In this document: piece after piece, positions 58,571-64,000 of the stretch | Position numbering within the stretch: the stretch's first letter is position 1 | Layout of the letters: each line of letters begins with the position of its first letter | The notes under the pieces: generated by a model | Databases searched by the model: none | Told to the model about the DNA's origin: nothing | What the model saw: only the letters and a program-made list of their open reading frames with translations | NCBI RefSeq assembly: GCF_025359345.1 | Contig: NZ_JANYGQ010000012.1 | Span: 50,226-114,225, forward strand | DNA length: 64,000 nucleotides | Reading direction: 5' to 3' | Source: Mucilaginibacter sp. | Lineage (GTDB): Bacteria; Bacteroidota; Bacteroidia; Sphingobacteriales; Sphingobacteriaceae | Translations under genes and position numbers: made by a program

Positions 58571-59812
58571 ATGCTTTACTATTTCTTCACCTGGCTAAAC
58601 AAAAATTACACAATTCCTGGTACGGGGGTGTTTCAATACATCACGTTCCGAATGGCAATGGCTGTAATTACATCGCTGATAGTTACAACGGTGTTCGGGC
58701 GCAGGCTGATTGATTATTTGCGTTTTAAACAGGTTGGCGAAACAGTCCGCAACCTGGGTTTAGAAGGGCAGATGCAAAAAGCAGGTACCCCCACCATGGG
58801 CGGGCTCATCATTATTTTAGGCATACTGGTACCTACGCTGTTGTTTGCTAAACTTGGTAATATCTATGTTATCATGATGTTGGTTACCACCGTATGGCTG
58901 GGCGCAATAGGCTTTTTGGATGACTATATTAAAGTATTTAAGAAGAACAAGGAGGGCCTTGCAGGCAGGTTTAAGATAATAGGCCAGGTAGGTTTAGCGC
59001 TGTTTATTGGCTTTACCATGTATTCCAATTCGGATATAGTAATACGCCAGGAAGTAAAACCACCGGTAAAAATTGATGCGCCGGTTGAGTTCCACATGCG
59101 TAACAACAAACCGGTTTATACCCAGGATATCCGTTCGACAAAAACAACCATGCCGTTTTATAAAAACAACGAATTTGACTATGGCAAAGTGTTGAAGTTC
59201 ATTGGCGCCGATTCTGATCATTACTCGTTGCTGGTGTTTATGTTTTGCGTAATTATCATTATCACCTTTATATCAAACGGGGCAAATATTACAGACGGCA
59301 TCGATGGGTTGGCAACGGGTACGTCCGCTATAATCGGCATTACGCTGGCCATACTGGCTTATGTATCAAGTAACACGATTATAGCCGAATACCTGAATAT
59401 AATGTACATCCCCAATTCGAGCGAGCTGGTAATTTTTGCAGGTGCTTTTGTGGGAGCTTGTGTGGGCTTTTTGTGGTATAACTCGTATCCGGCGCAAGTA
59501 TTTATGGGCGATACAGGAAGCCTTGCCATAGGCGGTATAATAGCGGTATTCGCCATTATGATACGTAAGGAACTTTTAGTGCCATTACTGTGCGGGATTT
59601 TTGTGATAGAAAACTTCTCGGTAATTATCCAGGTAAGCTGGTTTAAATATACGCGGTTAAGATTTGGCGAAGGCCGCCGGGTGTTTTTAATGTCGCCCCT
59701 GCACCATCATTATCAAAAAAAGGGTTTCCATGAAGCAAAAATCGTAACCCGGTTTTGGATTATAGGTATCCTGCTGGCGATAGTGACGATAATAACATTG
59801 AAGCTGAGGTAG
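58571..59812 (+). CDS. mraY: Phospho-N-acetylmuramoyl-pentapeptide transferase
   Basis: A 413-residue integral membrane enzyme making lipid I from UDP-MurNAc-pentapeptide and undecaprenyl phosphate. It has about ten spans. Key motifs: [43 protein letters not shown] (catalytic Asp), and [14 protein letters not shown] loop of about 55 residues (about 155-210, rich in polar residues) lies between helices and makes it longer than the roughly 360-residue E. coli enzyme, as usual in Bacteroidota. The stop is followed directly by a GGAAGTC array. Confidence 0.95.
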   Translation: MLYYFFTWLNKNYTIPGTGVFQYITFRMAMAVITSLIVTTVFGRRLIDYLRFKQVGETVRNLGLEGQMQKAGTPTMGGLIIILGILVPTLLFAKLGNIYVIMMLVTTVWLGAIGFLDDYIKVFKKNKEGLAGRFKIIGQVGLALFIGFTMYSNSDIVIRQEVKPPVKIDAPVEFHMRNNKPVYTQDIRSTKTTMPFYKNNEFDYGKVLKFIGADSDHYSLLVFMFCVIIIITFISNGANITDGIDGLATGTSAIIGITLAILAYVSSNTIIAEYLNIMYIPNSSELVIFAGAFVGACVGFLWYNSYPAQVFMGDTGSLAIGGIIAVFAIMIRKELLVPLLCGIFVIENFSVIIQVSWFKYTRLRFGEGRRVFLMSPLHHHYQKKGFHEAKIVTRFWIIGILLAIVTIITLKLR

Positions 59813-59866
59813 GGAAGTCGGAAGTCGGAAGTCGGAAGTCGGAAGTCGGAAGTCGGAAGTCGGAAG
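59813..59866. repeat. GGAAGTC heptamer tandem array
   Basis: Seven complete GGAAGTC units run head to tail (59813-59861), then GGAAG. The array begins on the base after the mraY stop codon. Confidence 0.95.
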
Positions 59867-59917
59867 AATTTGGAGTGGATAAAATTAGGAATTAAATAAG
59901 TGATGAAGCCGGGTAAA

Positions 59918-59930
59918 ATCGGTGAAATCA
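59918..59930 (+). repeat. ATCGGTGAAATCA leader repeat before murD
   Basis: A sense copy 24 bp upstream of the murD GTG, with degenerate ATCGACGTAATCAAAGTGG words continuing to the start codon. Confidence 0.65.
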
Positions 59931-59954
59931 AGATAAATAATCGACGTAATCAAA

Positions 59955-61298
59955 GTGGAACAGAAAAAAATCATAGCAATTCTCGGGGCCGGCGAAAGCG
60001 GGGTGGGAGCGGCATACCTGGCGCAACAGCAGGGTTATGATGTTTTTGTATCTGATTTTGGGGCCATCGCTGATAACTACAAAAAGCAACTGCAGGATTG
60101 GAATATCCGCTTTGAAGAAAACCAACATACTGAAGCTGAGATATTAAATGCGATTGAAGTTATAAAAAGCCCGGGCATACCCGAAAAGGCACCGATAATT
60201 AAAAAACTGAGGGCACAAGGCACTCCGGTTATTTCCGAAATTGAATTCGCGGGCAGGTATACCGATGCCAAAATTATAGGTATTACGGGCTCAAACGGTA
60301 AAACCACCACTACTACGCTAACCTACGAAATTCTGAAACATGCAGGTTTAAACGTAGGGTTGGCCGGTAACATAGGGCAAAGCTTTGCTTACCAGGTAGC
60401 TACGGAAAAATTCGATATATACGTGCTTGAGCTGAGCAGTTTTATGTTGGATGATATGTACAAATTCAGGGTTAACATAGCCATGCTACTTAATATAACA
60501 CCCGATCATTTAGACCGGTACGAATATAAAATGGAGAACTACGCGGCGTCGAAGTTTCGCATCTCTCAAAACCAAACAGCCGACGACGTTTTCATCTATT
60601 GCGCCGATGATCCCGAAACCATTAAAGGAATAGCCGGGCGAAGCTTTGCAGCACAATTATTCCCCTTTTCAATTGAAAACACAGTTGAACAAGGCGCTTT
60701 TTTAGACCAGGACAATATTGTCATTAACACTCACCAAGAATATTTTACAATGTCAATTCACGATTTAGCATTACAGGGCAAGCACAACCTTTACAACTCA
60801 ATGGCATCAGGCGTTGCAGCTAAATACCTCGAAATACGCAATCCCATATTGCGCGAGAGTATGAGCAGCATTAAGCCCATTGAGCACCGGATGGAATCGG
60901 TTGCGGTAATATCCGGCATCAGCTTTATCAACGATTCAAAGGCTACCAATGTTAATTCAACATGGTATGCCCTGGAAAGTATGACAAGTGACGTAATACT
61001 GATTTTGGGTGGTGTCGACAAAGGTAACGACTATACTATGCTCCGCAGCCTGGTGAAGCAAAAGGTGAAAGCTATAGTGTGCCTGGGTAAAGACAATAAG
61101 CGCATCCACGATGCTTTTGAAGATATAGTTGAGGTGATTGTGAATACCCACTCGGCCCAGGAGGCGGCAACGGTATCATACCACCTCGCTACAAAAGGCG
61201 ATACGGTGCTATTATCGCCGGCATGTGCCAGTTTTGATTTATTCAAAAATTATGAAGACAGGGGGCGGCAGTTTAAACAAGCGGTGAAAGAGTTATAG
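59955..61298 (+). CDS. murD: UDP-N-acetylmuramoyl-L-alanine--D-glutamate ligase
   Basis: A 447-residue cytoplasmic Mur ligase adding D-Glu. A UDP-binding N-domain (GAGESGVGAA), ATP P-loop GITGSNGKTT, and HDLALQGKHNLYN and GGVDKGNDY in the other domains. The start is GTG at 59955 (MEQKKIIAILGAGESG); no ATG fits. It follows a repeat-filled gap of about 140 bp behind mraY, so transcription must cross the heptamer array. Confidence 0.95.
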   Translation: MEQKKIIAILGAGESGVGAAYLAQQQGYDVFVSDFGAIADNYKKQLQDWNIRFEENQHTEAEILNAIEVIKSPGIPEKAPIIKKLRAQGTPVISEIEFAGRYTDAKIIGITGSNGKTTTTTLTYEILKHAGLNVGLAGNIGQSFAYQVATEKFDIYVLELSSFMLDDMYKFRVNIAMLLNITPDHLDRYEYKMENYAASKFRISQNQTADDVFIYCADDPETIKGIAGRSFAAQLFPFSIENTVEQGAFLDQDNIVINTHQEYFTMSIHDLALQGKHNLYNSMASGVAAKYLEIRNPILRESMSSIKPIEHRMESVAVISGISFINDSKATNVNSTWYALESMTSDVILILGGVDKGNDYTMLRSLVKQKVKAIVCLGKDNKRIHDAFEDIVEVIVNTHSAQEAATVSYHLATKGDTVLLSPACASFDLFKNYEDRGRQFKQAVKEL

Positions 61299-61303
61299 AA
61301 GCG

Positions 61304-61397
61304 ACCCCCTGGCCCCCTAAAGGGAGAACGAGCGGGACTATAGAGAATAGAAATTAATAAATATTAACAAAAAAACGCCCCTTTAGGGGTTGGGGGC
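61304..61397. repeat. 94-bp CCCC-TAAA-GGGG palindromic element between murD and ftsW
   Basis: CCCCCTGGCCCCCTAAAGGG at the left is inverted at 61377-61397 (GCCCCTTTAGGGGTTGGGGGC, 21 nt). The element begins 5 bp after the murD stop and ends 3 bp before the ftsW ATG, with an AT-rich middle. Confidence 0.8.
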
Positions 61398-61399
61398 AT

Positions 61400-62545
61400 A
61401 TGCATAGAATACTCAGTAATACAAAAGGAGACCGCTGGATATGGCTTATCGTCATATTGTTGTCGGTTATTTCGTTGCTGGCTGTTTACAGCGCCATCGG
61501 GTCGCTTGCTTATAAAAAAGGGGTGGGGACAGAGTCGATTTTAATTAAGCACCTGGCTATGTTGGTTGCAGGGTTGGCGCTGATGTACATTGCCCATAAA
61601 ATTGATTACCGCTATTACCGGGGTATATCAAAATTGTTGATGATTATAACCATACCTCTGCTGTTGTATACACTACTTTCTGGTCACCATGTTAACGAGG
61701 CCAGCAGGTGGATTCCGATACCGGGCACCGGTTTAAGCTTTCAGACATCAGATTTGGCGAAGCTGGCGTTGATAACCTACCTGGCGCGGACATTATCGAT
61801 AAAACAGGAAAATATAAAGGATGTAAAGGAATCTTTCATCCCAATCATGGGTGCGGTATGCCTGGTATTTGCGCTGATTGCATGGGCAAACCTTTCAACC
61901 GCGCTGATGCTTTTCGGAGTTAGCATATTGCTGCTGATAATGGGGCGCATAAGTGTTAAACAAATTGCGGTGGTATGTTTGGGCGGTGCTATTGTATTGT
62001 GCGGGATAGTGTTTTTAGGTCCACGCAGGCACATGTACATTACCCGTATTGAAACCTATATGCATCCTGAAAAGGCCGACAAGGATAAATCACAACAAGC
62101 TAACCACGCAAAAATAGCTATAGCCACCGGTGGGCTATTTGGTAAGGGCGTTGGTAAAAGTGAGGAGATAAACAGTTTGCCCGAAGCATATTCGGATGAG
62201 ATTTATGCCATTATAGTTGAAGAATACGGACTTGTTGGCGGTATAGTACTGATAGGTATTTACCTGTTTTTGTTGTTTAGGTGTATAAGAATTGCAACCC
62301 GGGCACCAAAAGCGTTTGGTACACTGCTCGCGGCTGGTTTAAGCTTTAGCTTAACCATACAGGCATTTGCAAATATGGCTGTAGCGGTAGGGCTTGGCCC
62401 GGTAACTGGTATACCGCTGCCATTTGTAAGTATGGGTGGTACCAGCATATTATTTACAAGTTTAGCGTTTGGTATTATATTATCGGTAAGCCGGGATATT
62501 GACGAACCTAAGAAGGTAGTGGTGGGCGAGATAAGCATAGCGTAA
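61400..62545 (+). CDS. ftsW: SEDS glycosyltransferase FtsW (divisome)
   Basis: A 381-residue polytopic lipid II polymerase of the shape-elongation-division-sporulation family, with about ten spans. The conserved loop AYSDEIYAIIVEE contains the likely catalytic Asp266; ITYLART, GPVTGIPLPFVSMGGTS and YGLVGG are other family marks. It partners with FtsI. FtsW rather than RodA is inferred from its dcw position. The ATG lies 3 bp after a CCCC-type palindromic element. Confidence 0.92.
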   Translation: MHRILSNTKGDRWIWLIVILLSVISLLAVYSAIGSLAYKKGVGTESILIKHLAMLVAGLALMYIAHKIDYRYYRGISKLLMIITIPLLLYTLLSGHHVNEASRWIPIPGTGLSFQTSDLAKLALITYLARTLSIKQENIKDVKESFIPIMGAVCLVFALIAWANLSTALMLFGVSILLLIMGRISVKQIAVVCLGGAIVLCGIVFLGPRRHMYITRIETYMHPEKADKDKSQQANHAKIAIATGGLFGKGVGKSEEINSLPEAYSDEIYAIIVEEYGLVGGIVLIGIYLFLLFRCIRIATRAPKAFGTLLAAGLSFSLTIQAFANMAVAVGLGPVTGIPLPFVSMGGTSILFTSLAFGIILSVSRDIDEPKKVVVGEISIA

Positions 62546-62603
62546 TAAGTTTGCAGTTTTGAATAGGCGTTTGGCAGTAGACAAAATGCAAGTAATAATA
62601 TTT

Positions 62604-62641
62604 AGTGAAATCGTTGTAATCAATCAATAATCGGTGAAAGC
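62604..62641 (+). repeat. ATCGGTGAAATC leader repeat containing the murG start
   Basis: AGTGAAATCG (62604-62613) and ATCGGTGAAAGC (62630-62641) are sense copies. The second holds the GTG start codon of murG at 62634-62636. Confidence 0.7.
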
Positions 62642-63734
62642 AAAAAGGATCATAATTAGCGGTGGCGGCACAGGAGGGCATATTTTCCCGGCTATTGCTA
62701 TTGCCAATGCTTTGAAGGCCATTGACCCGGCTACCGAAATATTGTTTGTAGGGGCTGCCGGCCGTATGGAGATGGAGAAAGTGCCTGCTGCCGGTTATAA
62801 AATTATTGGGTTAGAGATACAAGGCATTCAGCGTAAATCTATCTGGAAAAATATAATGTTCCCGGTAAAGCTGATGCTGAGTGTAAGGCGTTCGGTTGAT
62901 ATTATAAAAGATTTTAAACCGGATGCGGTTGTGGGTGTGGGCGGCTATGCTTCGGGGCCATTATTGTATGCGGCATCGGTGCGGAAAATTCCTTATTTAA
63001 TACAGGAACAAAACTCGTACGCAGGCATCACCAATAAATGGCTGGGCAAGCATGCCAAAAAGATATGCGTTGCTTTTGACGGCATGGAGAAGTTTTTCCC
63101 GGCCGACAGGATTATTAAAACAGGCAACCCGATACGTAAAGACTCGGTAAATATTGCCGGCAAACAAATGCAGGCGCTGGAGCTTTTTAAGCTGTCGGCC
63201 TTTAAGAAAACTATCCTGGTAACAGGAGGAAGCCTTGGGGCTGGTACACTAAATAAAAGCATAATGGCCGGGCTTGCTAAGCTGATAGATGCTGATGTTC
63301 AGGTGATATGGCAAACCGGCAAGTTTTACTATAAAGGAATTATTGAAAAACTGGTTGAGAGCATTAACCCCAATATAAAAGTACTGGAGTTTTTAAATAG
63401 GATGGATTTGGCCTATGCTGCTGCCGATGTAATTATATCGAGGGCGGGCGCCGGCACCATCGCCGAGCTGTACATGGTAAAAAAGCCGGTAATACTGGTG
63501 CCTTCGCCAAATGTGGCTGAAGATCACCAGACAAAAAACGCATTGGCCCTGGTGCAGGAACATGCGGCCGTATTTATCCCCGACCGGGATGCTGAAGAGA
63601 AATTAGTAGACAAAGCCATAGAGCTTTTAAACGATAAGGATTTACAAAAAAAGCTAAGCACCAACATCGCCAAAATGGCTATGCCAAATGCGGATGAGGT
63701 GATAGCGAGGGAAGTTTTTAAAATGATCAAGTAG
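62634..63734 (+). CDS. murG: Lipid II synthase (UDP-GlcNAc:lipid I N-acetylglucosaminyltransferase)
   Basis: A 366-residue GT28 peripheral membrane enzyme completing lipid II. Motifs: GGGTGGHIFPAIAIANAL, NPIRKDS, LVTGGSLGAGTLN and RAGAGTIAELYMVKKPVILVPSPN with EDHQTKNA. The start is GTG (62634) inside the second ATCGGTGAAAGC repeat copy. The stop TAG is the beginning of a TAGTTCATAGTTGATGG element. Confidence 0.95.
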   Translation: MKAKRIIISGGGTGGHIFPAIAIANALKAIDPATEILFVGAAGRMEMEKVPAAGYKIIGLEIQGIQRKSIWKNIMFPVKLMLSVRRSVDIIKDFKPDAVVGVGGYASGPLLYAASVRKIPYLIQEQNSYAGITNKWLGKHAKKICVAFDGMEKFFPADRIIKTGNPIRKDSVNIAGKQMQALELFKLSAFKKTILVTGGSLGAGTLNKSIMAGLAKLIDADVQVIWQTGKFYYKGIIEKLVESINPNIKVLEFLNRMDLAYAAADVIISRAGAGTIAELYMVKKPVILVPSPNVAEDHQTKNALALVQEHAAVFIPDRDAEEKLVDKAIELLNDKDLQKKLSTNIAKMAMPNADEVIAREVFKMIK

Positions 63735-63800
63735 TTCATAGTTGATGGTTCATAGTTCATAGTAGGAAAAGTCCATGGACCATACACGATAGACCATGGT
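63732..63800. repeat. TAGTTCATAGTTGATGG / CCATGG element after murG
   Basis: Repeated TTCATAGT words are followed by AGTCCATGGACCATAC and AGACCATGG. It shares its words with 18687-18839 and 13849-13875, and starts with the murG stop codon itself. Confidence 0.6.
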
Positions 63801-63817
63801 AAATAGGAATAGGAAAA

Positions 63818-63849
63818 ATCGGTGAAATCATTAAAATCAATGAAATCAC
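63818..63849 (+). repeat. ATCGGTGAAATCA leader repeat before murC
   Basis: ATCGGTGAAATCA (63818-63830) and ATGAAATCAC (63840-63849) are sense copies ending 13 bp before the murC ATG. Confidence 0.7.
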
Positions 63850-63862
63850 AAAAAATAACAAA

Positions 63863-64000
63863 ATGGAATTAGGCAATATAAAACGGGTTTATTTAGTGGG
63901 AATCGGCGGCATCGGGATGAGCGGCCTGGCCCGGTATTTTCATCACCTGGGCTGTGTTGTTTGCGGTTATGATAAAACATCCACCGATTTAACCAACGAT
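63863..64000 (+). CDS. murC: UDP-N-acetylmuramate--L-alanine ligase (partial, cut by the right edge)
   Basis: The first 46 codons are present. They contain the Rossmann motif VGIGGIGMSGLA and YDKTSTDL, diagnostic of the MurC N-domain, in the expected place after murG. The rest lies outside. Confidence 0.93.
   Translation, partial: MELGNIKRVYLVGIGGIGMSGLARYFHHLGCVVCGYDKTSTDLTND

Noticed and set aside
59813..59866. CRISPR-like array
   Set aside because: The unit is a 7-bp direct repeat with no spacers and no cas gene is nearby.
1..64000. tRNA, rRNA, transposase, integrase or phage genes
   Set aside because: None seen on either strand by eye; a tRNAscan/Infernal run would settle small RNA genes.

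Overview
The window is chromosomal DNA from a Bacteroidota bacterium, most likely a Sphingobacteriaceae member of the Mucilaginibacter/Pedobacter type. This is inferred from several signs. There are type IX secretion (T9SS) C-terminal sorting domains, and promoters of the form TTG-N19/20-TAnnTTTG in front of several genes. A Bacteroidota-type short FtsL follows rsmH in the dcw cluster, and DUF885, DUF4846 and GEVED-type proteins are present. Intergenic DNA is AT-rich and Shine-Dalgarno signals are mostly weak. I see no rRNA, tRNA, CRISPR array, transposase or phage gene.

Layout. 1-11.5 kb: two paralogous, repetitive secreted surface proteins on the minus strand (the first runs off the left edge), a T9SS-exported subtilisin-like protease and a small outer-membrane protein. 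12-16.5 kb: gamma-glutamyltransferase, a MarR regulator, a candidate small RNA, and two FKBP-type lipoproteins. 16.5-25 kb: a DNA-photorepair/light-stress-like neighbourhood with a CPD photolyase, TIGR01777 epimerase, Dabb protein, SDR-DUF2867 protein, ABC1 kinase, HAD phosphatase, TetR regulator and a divergent cryptochrome DASH. 25-30 kb: the 2-oxoglutarate dehydrogenase E1 and E2 genes (sucA-odhB) with a clear terminator, then a frameshifted zinc-ribbon membrane gene. 30-37 kb: DinB protein, GT39 glycosyltransferase, a probable beta-barrel protein, an Lnt-like N-acyltransferase, a radical SAM protein and a VOC-fold protein. 37-45 kb: a two-gene histidine-kinase operon divergent from the B12-dependent fused mutase IcmF, then a zeta-toxin-like kinase. 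45-53 kb: secreted hydrolases (DUF885, M15 peptidase, DUF4846, serine beta-lactamase-like hydrolase), a thioredoxin-like protein and unknowns. 53-64 kb: the start of the division and cell-wall cluster in canonical order, mraZ-rsmH-ftsL-ftsI-murE-mraY-murD-ftsW-murG-murC, with murC cut by the right edge.

The dcw genes together make lipid II (MurE with a DNPR motif points to meso-diaminopimelate, then MraY, MurD, MurG, MurC) and use it at the septum (FtsI/FtsW/FtsL). MraZ probably represses the operon through a three-copy 10-bp direct repeat just upstream. sucA/odhB supply TCA-cycle flux. IcmF interconverts branched and straight C4 acyl-CoAs, which fits a lineage rich in iso-branched lipids.

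The most unusual property of the window is its intergenic DNA. Many gaps are filled by short-word, hairpin-forming repeat families. Most begin at or within a few bases of a stop codon, and several supply the stop codon and the last residues of a protein. A different family, built on ATCGGTGAAATC, occurs only in sense orientation immediately upstream of five genes (yhcC-like radical SAM, mraY, murD, murG, murC) and twice contains the GTG start codon itself. One palindrome of another repeat type sits in frame inside icmF.
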